From contig NZ_BCNS01000124.1 in NCBI RefSeq assembly GCF_001528745.1, forward strand, positions 62,001 to 126,000: DNA of 64,000 nt, written 5' to 3'. The DNA comes from Marinobacterium profundum (lineage in GTDB: Bacteria > Pseudomonadota > Gammaproteobacteria > Pseudomonadales > Balneatricaceae). How positions within the stretch are numbered: the first letter of the stretch is position 1; each line of letters opens with the position of its first letter. Below, one piece after another: positions 51,370 to 64,000 of this stretch. The position numbers were made by a program, and so were the translations under genes. The notes below the pieces were generated by a model. The model did not search any database. It was not told the DNA's origin and saw only the letters and a program-made list of their open reading frames with translations.

Positions 51370-52275
51370 ATGATTACATTCAAACAGATTGAAGCTTTGT
51401 ACTGGATATCGGAGCTGGGCAACTTTGCAGCAGCAGCTGAAAAGCTGCATACGACCCAATCCGCAATTTCCAAGCGTGTCAACGAGCTGGAAGCCGCTTT
51501 TGGCATGTCCGTGTTTGATCGTTCTCGCCGCAGTGCCAGGCTTACGGAAAAAGGCAAAGAACTGTTAATTATGGCGAAGGATCTGATTGAGATGCGAGAC
51601 CAGATGCTTGAACGTATGGCTAATCCGGCAGTTCTGCATAAACGCTTTCGAATTGGTGTCACTGAACTAACGGCGCTGACCTGGTTACCAAAATTGGTGA
51701 AACTGATCGAACGGAACTATCCTCGGCTAATTCTTGAGCCGCAGGTTGAGCTGAGCTCAGCACTCTTCGATAAGATGAGCGATGATTCACTAGATTTTAT
51801 TATCGTCCCTGACGTGCATGAAGACGTACGTTTTAGGGTACAACCACTAGGGTCCGTGGAAAATGTCTGGATGTGTACCCCTGATTACACAGATATTCAG
51901 GGGCCAATAGAATTACAGGATATTGCACAATTTAATGTGCTGATGCAGGGCTCCCGCTCGGGTACAGGGCTGATCTACGATCAATGGTTTTTTCAAAACA
52001 AAGTGAATATTAGCCAAACTCTGATCAGCAACAATCTGGTTGCACAGATAGGTCTAACATTATCCGGCTTTGGCATTTCCTACCTGCCCCTAGAAGCAAT
52101 GACGTCATTAATAGAACAAGGACAGCTTCGGACACTGGACATTAACCCAAAGCTGCCTCAGATCAGTTATGCAGCGATCTATCGTTCCGATCGAGACTCA
52201 CAACTTTACAAAGACGTAGCCAATTACGCTAAACAGGCCTGTGATTTTAGTCGTTTCCTGCTAAGTGGTCATTAA
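51370..52275 (+). CDS. LysR-family regulator of the TRAP/PLP operon
   Basis: 301 residues from ATG 51370 (MITFKQIEALYWISELGNFA); an in-frame TTG at 51313 would add 19 residues. Helix-turn-helix 'GNFAAAAEKLHTTQSAISKR' and 'ELEAAFGMSVFDRSRRSARL'. The substrate domain includes 'SRSGTGLIYDQWFFQNKVNI' and 'LTLSGFGISYLPLEAM'. It diverges from the PLP enzyme across about 400 bp of AT-rich DNA, so it probably senses the imported substrate or its product. A strong terminator follows. Confidence 0.92.
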   Translation: MITFKQIEALYWISELGNFAAAAEKLHTTQSAISKRVNELEAAFGMSVFDRSRRSARLTEKGKELLIMAKDLIEMRDQMLERMANPAVLHKRFRIGVTELTALTWLPKLVKLIERNYPRLILEPQVELSSALFDKMSDDSLDFIIVPDVHEDVRFRVQPLGSVENVWMCTPDYTDIQGPIELQDIAQFNVLMQGSRSGTGLIYDQWFFQNKVNISQTLISNNLVAQIGLTLSGFGISYLPLEAMTSLIEQGQLRTLDINPKLPQISYAAIYRSDRDSQLYKDVANYAKQACDFSRFLLSGH

Positions 52276-52435
52276 CCTTAAGTGTTTCCCACTTTGGGCC
52301 ACGATAATTTTTAAAGCTATTCATTTTAAAAATACAGATTTTTCTATAGGCTGATTTTATCAGATAATAGTCAGCACTCCTGAACAGGAAATCAGGATCT
52401 CTGTAGTCATATTTACTTCCAGCCCCACCAGATAA

Positions 52436-52461
52436 AAAAGGCAGCCCAAAGGCTGCCTTTT
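52436..52461. terminator. Bidirectional rho-independent terminator
   Basis: AAAAGGCAGCC-CAAA-GGCTGCCTTTT, with an A-run before and T-run after, lies between the convergent LysR (ends 52275) and metalloprotease (ends 52520) genes and can serve both. Confidence 0.92.
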
Positions 52462-52519
52462 CTCTAACCGCTTTCTGCTTCTAATATCAGACTCTAAATA
52501 TATTGATTGCACATAGATC

Positions 52520-54952
52520 TCAGCAACCCTTTTTAGGATGACATTTTACGCTACCGTCGCCACCCTTGCCTGCCAAGGACACTGACACCGTTGCCTGAGC
52601 CGTGAGGGCCCCATCGGTGATGGTATAGGTGAAGGTATCGCCACCGCGCCTGCTGCCACGACTGTAAACCAGTTGAGTACCATCGGCGCTCAGCTCCACG
52701 CTGCCCTTGCCGCCCTGAGTCCAGCTCAAAATGCTGATGGTATCGCCGTCGATATCCGAGTCGTTCGCCAGTACCGCAATGCTAACGGCGCTGTCTTTGG
52801 CCACTTCAGCACTGTCATCCAGCGCCACTGGGGCAGTGTTTGCCGACACTGCCGTAACGCTGACACTTACCCATGCCGATCCCGAAAGGTCCTTGCCATC
52901 GGTAGCTACATAGGAAAAGCCATCCGTACCACTGAAGCCGGCATTGGGTACGTAGCGCAGGCTGGCGCCTTCGGCAATTACCGAGCCATTGCTGGCCTGG
53001 GTAAAGGATGCCACGCTCAGGCTGTCGCCATCGGCGTCGCTGTCATTGCTGAGTACATTGATCGTTACGCCTTCGGCTTCCAGTGTGCTGGCAGTATCAT
53101 CCTGCGCCACCGGTGCCTGATTGGGCGCAGGGGCTGTAGTGGCGCTGGCCATGGGTGACCAGGCCGTCATGTTGCCGCTACCATCCCGAGCCCGGGCCTG
53201 AAAGCTGTAAAGCGTAGCCGCACTCAGCCCCGTAGCGCTGAACTGGTTGCTGCCCTGCCAGGCACTGGTGGCACAACCTGCCCCGGTACTGGCAGTGCAT
53301 TGAAACTGATACTCCACCACGCCTGAGTCATCAGTGGCCACACTCGTGGCCATGTCGATCTGAGTGCTGTTGATGGCAGCCGGCACCGAGACCCAGGTCA
53401 TGGGATCGGGTGTAGGTGCGGTGATATCAACATCGCCACCGGGCACAGTACCGGTAATGAAGTACATCCCCAGACTTCCATAGTCACTGTAGGGAACCTG
53501 AGTATTGCCGACACCCGTTATGGCCAGGTAATAACGCCCCTGGGCCACAGTGGTATCGATACGCGCCAGGGTTTCATCCAGGGGATCACTGCTGACCAGC
53601 GGATTGCCCAATGCATCGTAAAGGGTTGCCTCTATATCCAGGTTGGCACCACGACGCGAGCTGCGATAAAACGCATCCCAGGCCGGCGTAATATTGAGAG
53701 ACAAGGCCCCGGCGCCACTGTCGAACCAGAACACATCACTATCGGTGCGGGTTTCAATAACGCCCTTGTTGGCGCTGTCGCTGTTGTGCGGATCCATTTC
53801 GGGGGTCGTTACAAACACAGTGCCATTGGCATCCAGCGCCAGGGCACTGGCGGTTCCGCGACTGTCGCCATGGTCATCATCGCGGTAGCCCAAACGATCA
53901 CCGATGGCCTGCAGGTCATCCTGGGTATTGTTGGCATCCAGGTACTCGCCGGCACTCCACTGGGTAACATTCTGGTAGTAGCCCACACCCATGATGGGGG
54001 CCCAGGACACAGCGCCGCTGCCATGGCCTCTGTAGTAACTTTCGGTACTGCTGCCATCGTGAGCCAGGCTCAGGTTATGACCGAACTCGTGGCTCGCGGC
54101 CTCAGCAATATAAGGGCTGAAGGATGCCAAATTCTCGTAATACACCAGCGCCGGCTGATAATTCGTATAGTTGGAATAGCCCCAGACACCTACATAAGCC
54201 ACGCCGCCGCCGCCATTTGCGGGCATCGCTGCGCCCGTTTCGTCGGTGTTGGGGGTAATCAGCACATGCCCCACCAAAGGCCCAAACTGACCCGGATCCT
54301 CGGTGGTCACGTCTATATCAAAAGGTGCCATATCCTCGGCCACACGGTGCCAAATTTCAGCAATGGCGGCGCGCTCCGCATCACTGAAAGTACTGCCATC
54401 AGCGTCGGTACTGTAGGGTTTTGCATAGTAAGTCGATGCCCCTGAATTCCAGGCCGTCCCGGTAATGTCATGGCCATCAAAATCAAGAAATACCACGCGC
54501 TCAGCCCCCGGCCGACTGTGTAGCGAAAAGCTGTCCTGGCCCGCGACAGAGAGTAGCAGTGCGCTGTCGACAAGGGCCGTTTCGGCACTATCGGTGTCAA
54601 TATCAGGCGGGGCTGGCAACTCGGTGTCGCTGTAATAGACCCCGCCCTCGTTATCTATCTGCAGGTAAGCATAATCCTGTTCCGGAATTTCGAAACGCTG
54701 CAGCCACAAAAGTGCACGCTCCTGAGCGACCTGCGGCAGCGACTCTATGCGCTGGCGCAGCCGCCCTGGTGGCAGGCCCTGGCCATTTCTGGCCACCGGC
54801 AACTCACCCGCAGAAAGCTCACCGGGCGAGGCGCCCTGCCATGCCCCGGATGAGTTTGCAGGCGCAGCCTGCACTGCGCTTACGGCAATTGCCATAAGCA
54901 GCCCCGTCGCTGGCGCCCCAATGAATGTTGTTATTTTTGTTCGTGCTTTCAT
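52520..54952 (-). CDS. Secreted multidomain zinc metalloprotease
   Basis: 810 residues from ATG 54952 (GGGGATT upstream). Signal peptide ('GLLMAIAVSAVQAA'), then a propeptide-like part, and a metzincin-type zinc site H288-E-x-x-H292-x5-H298 in 'SHEFGHNLSLAHDGSS'. After a beta-rich region with 'YYLAITGVG' (PPC-like) come a fibronectin-type segment ('LSAATLYSFQARARDGSGNM') and two Big_9/cadherin-like repeats ('APVAQDDTASTLEAEGVTIN', 'APVALDDSAEVAKDSAVSIA'). The C-terminus is a short Lys/Cys tail. Probably an extracellular protease digesting polymeric protein. Monocistronic. Confidence 0.88.
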   Translation of the reverse strand: MKARTKITTFIGAPATGLLMAIAVSAVQAAPANSSGAWQGASPGELSAGELPVARNGQGLPPGRLRQRIESLPQVAQERALLWLQRFEIPEQDYAYLQIDNEGGVYYSDTELPAPPDIDTDSAETALVDSALLLSVAGQDSFSLHSRPGAERVVFLDFDGHDITGTAWNSGASTYYAKPYSTDADGSTFSDAERAAIAEIWHRVAEDMAPFDIDVTTEDPGQFGPLVGHVLITPNTDETGAAMPANGGGGVAYVGVWGYSNYTNYQPALVYYENLASFSPYIAEAASHEFGHNLSLAHDGSSTESYYRGHGSGAVSWAPIMGVGYYQNVTQWSAGEYLDANNTQDDLQAIGDRLGYRDDDHGDSRGTASALALDANGTVFVTTPEMDPHNSDSANKGVIETRTDSDVFWFDSGAGALSLNITPAWDAFYRSSRRGANLDIEATLYDALGNPLVSSDPLDETLARIDTTVAQGRYYLAITGVGNTQVPYSDYGSLGMYFITGTVPGGDVDITAPTPDPMTWVSVPAAINSTQIDMATSVATDDSGVVEYQFQCTASTGAGCATSAWQGSNQFSATGLSAATLYSFQARARDGSGNMTAWSPMASATTAPAPNQAPVAQDDTASTLEAEGVTINVLSNDSDADGDSLSVASFTQASNGSVIAEGASLRYVPNAGFSGTDGFSYVATDGKDLSGSAWVSVSVTAVSANTAPVALDDSAEVAKDSAVSIAVLANDSDIDGDTISILSWTQGGKGSVELSADGTQLVYSRGSRRGGDTFTYTITDGALTAQATVSVSLAGKGGDGSVKCHPKKGC

Positions 54953-55311
54953 GCTGAAATCCCCATGCCATGCTCGCCCTGCCTGGCGCACACACATCCA
55001 ATGTCGGTTCGGATCAGATCTGTCCCTGCCATCCGAATTAACCCACTAATTGGCAACGCCCGAAGCCCGACTGGTCCTACCGGTAACTACCCGGCAACAC
55101 AGGCACTGCGACGCTTACCCTGGCTAGGTAGGCAGCAATAAGCATTCCAATTCCGCAGGAATATATTTAAGCAATTGAAACAAGTGTTTAGGTCTAACGG
55201 GCAGAGGCGCCATGGCAAGGCCATAGCATTTTGCAATTGCGTATTGCCAATATGGGCTGCGCTTTCGCAGTTTACCTGTGCCTATGGGCAACTATGCAAA
55301 ACAGAATAAAA
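54953..55311. other. Long leader region upstream of metalloprotease
   Basis: About 360 bp with no gene. On the minus strand it contains several pairing segments, for instance ATTCC-GCA-GGAAT (about 55155) and 'GCCGGGTAGTTACCGGTAGG'. This could be a long structured 5' leader of the protease mRNA. I could not match it to a known riboswitch. Confidence 0.4.
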
Positions 55312-55332
55312 AGCCGGACACAGGGCCCGGCT
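55312..55332 (-). terminator. prpE terminator
   Basis: AGCCGG / CCGGCT stem (extended by partial inner pairs) followed on the minus strand by TTTTTATTC, 36 bp past the prpE stop. Confidence 0.75.
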
Positions 55333-55367
55333 ATTGCCTTAAAGCACGCATTAAAAGAGCACCAGAT

Positions 55368-57263
55368 TTAGCCTTGCGCGTGCGGCTGACGGCGATTCAG
55401 AATGGCTTCAATCTCGGCCACGCTGGCGGGATCATCAATGGTGGATGGCACGCTGTAATCCTGGCCATCTGCGATCTGGCGCAGCAGCTTGCGCAGAATC
55501 TTGCCGGAGCGGGTTTTGGGAAGGCGCTGCACCACCACCGCCCGCTTGAAACAGGCCACGGCGCCGATCACCTGACGCACACTGGCCACCAGCTCCGCTT
55601 CAAGCTGGGCTTCATCCAGCTCCACGCCGTCTTTCAGCAGTACCAGCCCCACCGGCTGCTGCCCCTTGAGGTCATCATGCACGCCTATCACGGCGCACTC
55701 CGCCACCGCAGGATGGGCGGCAACGATCTCCTCCATCTCGCCGGTGGACAGACGGTGGCCTGCAACGTTTATCACGTCGTCGGTACGCCCCATGATGAAC
55801 ACATAACCGTCTGTATCCTTGTAGCCGCCATCACCGGACGAGTAATAGCCCGGATAATCCGCCAAATAGCCCGATTTGAAACGCTCGAAGTCGCCCCAGA
55901 TAGTGGGCAGGCAGCCCGGCGGCAAGGGCAACTTGAGGGCAAGAATGCCCTGCTCGCCGGCCGGCAGCTCATCACCCTCGGGGCCCAGAATCTGCACGTT
56001 ATAGCCCGGCACCGGCACCGTGGAGGAGCCAGGTTTGGCTGGCAGCATTTCGATACCGACAGGGTTGGCGCAGATCGCCCAACCCGATTCTGTCTGCCAC
56101 CAGTGATCCACCACCGGCAGGCCGGTAATGTCCCGCGTCCACTCATAGGTTGACGGATCCAGCCGCTCACCGGCCATAAAGATGGTTTCCAGCTTCGACA
56201 GGTCATGCTGCTGTAACAGCTGCCCTTCGGGGTCTTCTTTCTTGATGGCCCGAAACGCCGTGGGGGCGGCAAAGAGCGCCTTGACGCCATGTTCGGCGCA
56301 AACACGCCAAAAAGCACCGGCATCCGGGGTGCGTACCGGCTTGCCTTCGTACACCAGGGTGGTGCACCCGGCCAGCAAGGGGCCGTACACAATATAGGAA
56401 TGCCCCACCACCCAACCGACATCCGAGGCGGCCCAGAAGACATCGCCGGGGTTCATGTTGTAGATGGCTTTCATCGAATACTTCAGTGCCACCGCATGAC
56501 CGCCATTGTCCCGTACCACGCCCTTGGGCTTGCCGGTGGTGCCGGAGGTATAAAGGATATAGAGCGGATCCGTCGCCTTGACCGGCACGCAGTCCGCCGG
56601 CGTCGCCTGCGCCATGGCAGCGTGCCAGTCGAGGTCGCGCCCCGCCAGCAGCTCGGCGGCAACTTCGGGCCGCTGCAACACCACACAGGCGTTTGGCTTA
56701 TGCGCGGCGCGCGCCAGGGCATCATCCAGCAGCGGTTTGTAGGGAATGACTTTGGCGATCTCGATGCCACAGGATGCAGACACAACTACCCGCGGGCAAG
56801 CATCATCGATGCGCACGGCGAGCTCAGGTGCAGCAAAGCCGCCGAACACCACCGAATGCACGGCGCCAAGACGCGCTACCGCCAGCATGGCAACCACGGC
56901 TTCTGCGATCATCGGCATGTAGATCAGCACCCGATCCCCCTTGACCACGCCCTGGGCACTGAGCACGCCGGCAAAACGTGCCACCTGATCACGCAGCTCT
57001 GTATAGCTGTAGCGCTTTTGAGTGCCGGTCACGGGCGAGTCGAAGATCAGCGCCGTCTGATCACCCCGCCCCTGCTCAACATGAATATCCAGAGCGAGAT
57101 AACAGGTATTCAGCTCGCCATCGGCAAACCAGCGATCCACTCCATTTTCATCTCTGGACAGTATCTGTTGCGGCGCCTTGAACCACTTGAGCGCTGCGGC
57201 CTTGTCGCTCCAGAACGCCTGCGGATTGTCGATGGATCTTGCGTACTCCGCCTGATAAGTCAT
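55368..57263 (-). CDS. prpE: Propionyl-CoA synthetase (PrpE-like acyl-CoA synthetase)
   Basis: 631 residues from ATG 57263 (AAGGGG upstream), the PrpE length. It opens MTYQAEYARSIDNPQAFWSD, nearly the canonical PrpE N-terminus. The adenylate-forming motifs are intact: 'LYILYTSGTTGKPKGVVRD' (P-loop), 'WWQTESGW', 'YYSSGDGGYKDTDGYVFIMG', 'RTDDVINVAGHRLST' and C-terminal acetylatable Lys in 'KTRSGKILRKLLRQ'. The reaction is propionate + ATP + CoA to propionyl-CoA. No prpBCD genes flank it, so it may act in general short-chain acid use. Downstream of panP but separated by its terminator. Confidence 0.92.
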   Translation of the reverse strand: MTYQAEYARSIDNPQAFWSDKAAALKWFKAPQQILSRDENGVDRWFADGELNTCYLALDIHVEQGRGDQTALIFDSPVTGTQKRYSYTELRDQVARFAGVLSAQGVVKGDRVLIYMPMIAEAVVAMLAVARLGAVHSVVFGGFAAPELAVRIDDACPRVVVSASCGIEIAKVIPYKPLLDDALARAAHKPNACVVLQRPEVAAELLAGRDLDWHAAMAQATPADCVPVKATDPLYILYTSGTTGKPKGVVRDNGGHAVALKYSMKAIYNMNPGDVFWAASDVGWVVGHSYIVYGPLLAGCTTLVYEGKPVRTPDAGAFWRVCAEHGVKALFAAPTAFRAIKKEDPEGQLLQQHDLSKLETIFMAGERLDPSTYEWTRDITGLPVVDHWWQTESGWAICANPVGIEMLPAKPGSSTVPVPGYNVQILGPEGDELPAGEQGILALKLPLPPGCLPTIWGDFERFKSGYLADYPGYYSSGDGGYKDTDGYVFIMGRTDDVINVAGHRLSTGEMEEIVAAHPAVAECAVIGVHDDLKGQQPVGLVLLKDGVELDEAQLEAELVASVRQVIGAVACFKRAVVVQRLPKTRSGKILRKLLRQIADGQDYSVPSTIDDPASVAEIEAILNRRQPHAQG

Positions 57264-57502
57264 GCTGAACCCCTTTATTGTTGTCACCTGCCCTGCTAGA
57301 GAAAATCATCAAAGTGTCGACAATAACCCCTAAGCCCGGTTCACAGCTTAATCAATAACACGCCTTTATCAACCTAGACAAAAGGCTATACCCGCGCACC
57401 TCCTACCTTTCCGGCCACCAAATTACTCAAACAAGCCGCAGGGAGATGGCGAAGTGTCGACAGTTTGCGCTGCCGGGACATACACGGGGCAAGAAAACAC
57501 GA

Positions 57503-57530
57503 CAGCGTGCAGGCGCAGGCCCGCACGCTG
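57503..57530 (-). terminator. panP terminator
   Basis: CAGCGTGC pairs with GCACGCTG around a 12-nt loop. On the minus strand TCGTGTTTTCTTG follows, 43 bp past the panP stop. Confidence 0.6.
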
Positions 57531-57572
57531 CGCTACAGCAGCGTAGTTCAGGGAAGCTGAAAAGGCGGGGTG

Positions 57573-59222
57573 TCAGTCAGCGGAAACAGAGGTCAGGCGC
57601 GCAAGCTCGACCATATCGTCATTATCAGCCAGGGTGCCGACAATTTCGCGCTGCTCGTCGAGCACATAACGCAGCACTGCATCGGTGGTCAACGGATTGG
57701 CCAGCACCACCCGAAACACCGTAATGGCATGGCGAGCGTAACAGTCCGGCGTTAACCGGGTACGGGAGACGAAGGCCTTGCCCAGTTCACGCTGGGTCTT
57801 CTGAATGGTGCGGGTAATGCGACTGAGCACATCGTTAATCTCGATACTGCGCGCGGCATCGGCATCACGCAGCGCCGCCTGTACCTGGGCCGGCACCCAG
57901 CGATAGGTCAGAATATTGAGCTCAGGGGCTGATACCAGCTCAAAGTCATCCAGCGACTCGATGCGATCAGCAAAGCGCTGCGCCAATTCGATGCCATTGT
58001 CGATCAGCATCGCATAGCCGCGCCGGCCGATAATCTTCAGCGCTGAGTGCACCAGCATCGCCATGCCCGGACGCGAGCCTTCCAGGGTGGCGCTGCCAAG
58101 GTCCTTGGAGCCCTTGCGAATAATGTACTGGGCATGATGTTCGATACTGTTCAGCGCCGAAGGGTCACGGAACAACACCAGACCAACGCCCATGGGAACA
58201 TAAAGTTGCTTGTGGGCATCGATGGTCACGGAGTCTGCCCGCTCAATGCCCTTGAGGCGCCCACGGTAGCGCTCGGAAAACAGCGTGGGTGCGCCCCAGG
58301 CGCCGTCTACATGGAAGTGAATGCCATGTTCTTCAGCGATATCGGCGAGTTGGTCCAGCGGATCTATATTGCCGGTTTCGGTGGTACCGGCCACGCCGAC
58401 CAGCGCAAAGGGGCGGATATTCTGCTGCTGCAGTTGCTTGAGCTTGGCCCGCAGCGCATCCGGGCGAATCCGGTTCTGGCCGTCGGTTTCAACCGCCACT
58501 ATCTGGTCACGGCCTATCCCCAGCACATCCGCGGCCTTTGACAGTGAATAATGGCCGCGCTCGGACACCAGCACCGCCGTGCCTTCACAACCGTAATGGC
58601 GCATGGCAGCAAAGACACCACTGCGGGTGATGCCGGGGAACTCACCGTCCGGGCCAAAGGCGCGATTGCGCGCCGCCCAGAGCGCGGTGATGTTGGCAAC
58701 GGTGCCACCGGAACAAATGGCACCCAGATGACGATGACTGTCGTGCAGCCAGCGGCCGTAGAAATCGTCCGGCTGGTCGTACACCAGTCGGTGCAGCATA
58801 CCCAGTACCTGGCGTTCCAGCGGCGTAAAGGCCTTGGAGGTTTCAGTTTTCACCAGGTTCTGGTTCAGGGCGATCATGATCTTGGACAGCGGGATCATGA
58901 AATACGGCAAGGCCGAGGTCATGTGACCGACAAAACTGGGCGATGAGGTATGCACCGACTGCGCCACCACCTTGTCGAGCAGGAACTGCGCCTGTTCGGA
59001 GACATAAACCGGCTGCTCCGGGATCAGGGTGTCACTGAAATCCTGCTCGATTTTGACCAGATCCGTCTCTTCGGCAACGATATTGTCCTGCAGAAAACCG
59101 GCAAGGTTGGCGGAAATATCATTCTCCAGCCGGCTCAGGGTCGAACCGGGCGCTTCGGGAACTGTGAAAATCCGCAACAGGTTTTCCATGCTGACCGCGG
59201 CTGCCTTCGAATTTGTATTCAT
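57573..59222 (-). CDS. panP: PLP-dependent aspartate 1-decarboxylase (PanP type)
   Basis: 549 residues, group II PLP decarboxylase. Schiff-base Lys in 'VTIDAHKQLYVPMGVGLVLF', Asp/His around 'HFHVDGAWGAPTLF', and the substrate loop 'LGAICSGGTVANITALWAAR'. Length and N-terminal region fit PanP, the alternative L-aspartate decarboxylase that makes beta-alanine for pantothenate in bacteria lacking PanD. Other glutamate/aromatic decarboxylases are related, so activity is family-level inference, but the full-length match is good. Monocistronic, divergent from metH across 271 bp. Confidence 0.88.
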   Translation of the reverse strand: MNTNSKAAAVSMENLLRIFTVPEAPGSTLSRLENDISANLAGFLQDNIVAEETDLVKIEQDFSDTLIPEQPVYVSEQAQFLLDKVVAQSVHTSSPSFVGHMTSALPYFMIPLSKIMIALNQNLVKTETSKAFTPLERQVLGMLHRLVYDQPDDFYGRWLHDSHRHLGAICSGGTVANITALWAARNRAFGPDGEFPGITRSGVFAAMRHYGCEGTAVLVSERGHYSLSKAADVLGIGRDQIVAVETDGQNRIRPDALRAKLKQLQQQNIRPFALVGVAGTTETGNIDPLDQLADIAEEHGIHFHVDGAWGAPTLFSERYRGRLKGIERADSVTIDAHKQLYVPMGVGLVLFRDPSALNSIEHHAQYIIRKGSKDLGSATLEGSRPGMAMLVHSALKIIGRRGYAMLIDNGIELAQRFADRIESLDDFELVSAPELNILTYRWVPAQVQAALRDADAARSIEINDVLSRITRTIQKTQRELGKAFVSRTRLTPDCYARHAITVFRVVLANPLTTDAVLRYVLDEQREIVGTLADNDDMVELARLTSVSAD

Positions 59223-59493
59223 GGATTATCGCTACCTTTGCCAAAGCAAGTCTGCTGCCTCGCCTACCCGCAGCACGCTGTTGATCCGAGCTACCCGCCG
59301 GAGCGGGTCAGACGGGCTGATGAACAGCCAGCCGGCCTTTTGTGCGGTGCACATAATACTCGACTCATCGCCCGGAAAGAAATACGAAACAAATCCAGCC
59401 TTCAAAGGCCCCCTAAATCAGTTTTTTTCAACTGTTCATGAACAGCCCTCAGGAAAAGAGGCAAGCTTTTGATTTACAATAGCGATCTTCGTA

Positions 59494-63234
<3,741 letters not shown>

Positions 63235-63306
63235 TTGAAATAAAAAGCTGTCAGCCTCGAGCTATCAGCTGTAAGTTCTGAGCTTTAAGCTGAAAGACAA
63301 AAAAGC

Positions 63307-63331
63307 CCCGGCAGCAATGCCGGGTTTTTTT
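63307..63331 (+). terminator. metH rho-independent terminator
   Basis: CCCGGCA-GCAA-TGCCGGG followed by an eight-T run, 73 bp past the metH stop. The intervening 63245-63296 is a degenerate run of AGCT-containing words (CAGCTGTAAG, GAGCTTTAAGCTGAAAG) of the kind seen at 28690-28725. Confidence 0.93.
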
Positions 63332-63734
63332 ATATACGCCAGATGGGCAATCAGATTGTTTCATTCCAAGCAGACGTCGATCACACCTTGTCAGGCGGCG
63401 ATTATCAAGCATGCGGAAGTATCCTGCCCATCGCAGTGATTTAAATAGCTCTCCTAAAGAAATCTAAAGTTTCAGTTACCGGCGCGTGGTACTGATTTAA
63501 TTATTACGATTTCATATCCTATCGCAGTATGAGCAAAGCGGAGCCTTCTCATCTGTACGAATGTTGGGCGCGTCGCAACGCCCCCTTGCCCGACTTACCG
63601 CCTCTGCCCGACCACTTTCACCAAGTGGATGTGGTGCAGCGAAGCGAAACCCATCAATCGGGGGCTCATTGCTGGGTTGCCCCCCTTCGATGGCCATAAA
63701 AAGCAACGCCTCGATCAGTATCGCGCCCGGCGCC
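63332..63734. other. Non-coding gap with repeat-like sequence
   Basis: No supported gene over 400 bp. Around 63618-63690, 'TGCAGCGAAGCGAAACCCAT' and GGGTTGCCCCCC resemble the TTGGGTT-type intergenic repeats of marine gammaproteobacteria (compare 19149). The rest shows nothing I recognise. Confidence 0.5.
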
Positions 63735-64000
63735 TCAGACGCGTTCTTGATTGATCTGTAAATTTTTGATTAATTCTCCAGACCGCTTGGCTTCCCAGTA
63801 GCCGTCCCTTATTTCCTTTGCCATATTTTTACCAATGCTCACACCACAACTAAGAATAAGACCGTCACACACAAGTTTATTTGTATAGGGAATGATTGCA
63901 GTTTCGATAACGCTGTAATCACCAATAAGTTCTTCTAGGGGCGTTGTCAGCGCGGCAACCTGGTAGTATTTTCCAGTGTCGATGCTTTTAAGGATGTAGC
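63735..64000 (-). CDS. Unknown protein, 5'-truncated by window edge
   Basis: The minus-strand frame is open from the window edge (first full codon 63998-63996) to TGA at 63737-63735, giving the last 87 residues. The end contains 'ALTTPLEELIGDYSVIETA', 'PYTNKLVCDGLILSCGVSIG' and 'KEIRDGYWEAKRSGELIKNL'. A DNA-length open frame with sensible composition, AT-richer than metH, supports a real gene. I do not recognise the family; the start and most of the protein lie beyond the window. Confidence 0.65.
   Translation of the reverse strand, partial: YILKSIDTGKYYQVAALTTPLEELIGDYSVIETAIIPYTNKLVCDGLILSCGVSIGKNMAKEIRDGYWEAKRSGELIKNLQINQERV

Noticed and set aside
55040-55150. Possible c-di-GMP-I (GEMM) riboswitch upstream of the protease on the minus strand
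   Set aside because: Only isolated words resemble the conserved core; the GAAA tetraloop and the ordered GACGCAAAGC segment are missing.
59223-59493. Cobalamin or SAM riboswitch in the metH leader
   Set aside because: No B12 box or SAM core elements are visible; only a short TGTTCATGAACA palindrome stands out.

Overview
The window looks like chromosomal DNA of a marine gammaproteobacterium, probably Oceanospirillales/Alteromonadales-like. This is inferred from fairly GC-rich coding DNA, a PanP-type aspartate decarboxylase, a PrpE-type propionyl-CoA synthetase, a full-length cobalamin-dependent MetH close to the E. coli protein, a TAXI-type TRAP transporter and a YnfA protein. No rRNA, tRNA or CRISPR array was seen.

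Layout. 1-10.4 kb: ordinary single genes (aldo/keto reductase cut by the left edge, LysR, Nudix, DoxX, DUF2780, YegP, DEDDh exonuclease, AraC regulator, small periplasmic protein, FAD-linked oxidase, thioredoxin-like protein) interrupted by a complete 1744-bp IS1182-family element at 4772-6515. 10.5-19.0 kb: an amino-sugar regulon. nagA-nagK-nagB on the minus strand diverge from a CUT1 ABC transporter (binding protein, two permeases, ATPase) and a GntR/HutC regulator on the plus strand. The divergent region carries helically phased TGGTATTG-like half-sites. The set would import GlcNAc or its oligomers, phosphorylate, deacetylate and deaminate it to fructose-6-phosphate. 19.5-23.7 kb: a tightly overlapping three-gene operon with a small membrane protein, a fatty-acid-hydroxylase/GH3 acyl-amido-synthetase fusion and an enolase-superfamily enzyme. 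I know of no characterised pathway with this composition and regard it as the best candidate for an undescribed system.

23.7-33.7 kb: accessory region. Four minus-strand genes are separated by four attC-like sites whose end boxes obey integron cassette logic, but no integrase is visible (a CALIN, a cluster of attC sites lacking an integrase). Also here are two copies of a group-II-intron-like 5' fragment, a broken tyrosine recombinase, several families of structured intergenic repeats, a metallophosphoesterase, YnfA, a SRPBCC protein, a split BLUF/EAL light-signalling pair and a sulfotransferase. 33.7-36.2 kb: MFS exporter divergent from LysR. 36.4-43.7 kb: a complete MoxR-Bat operon (MoxR, DUF58, DUF4381, two VWA proteins, BatD), all genes overlapping or nearly so. 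43.9-45.7 kb: AEC permease and SDR.

45.7-52.3 kb: TAXI TRAP permease and binding protein plus a class V PLP enzyme, divergent from a LysR regulator, suggesting uptake and breakdown of one amino-type substrate. 52.5-63.3 kb: secreted multidomain zinc metalloprotease, prpE, panP and metH. The right edge cuts an unidentified minus-strand gene. A structured repeat family with compensatory base changes occurs at 7.8, 33.4 and 45.7 kb.
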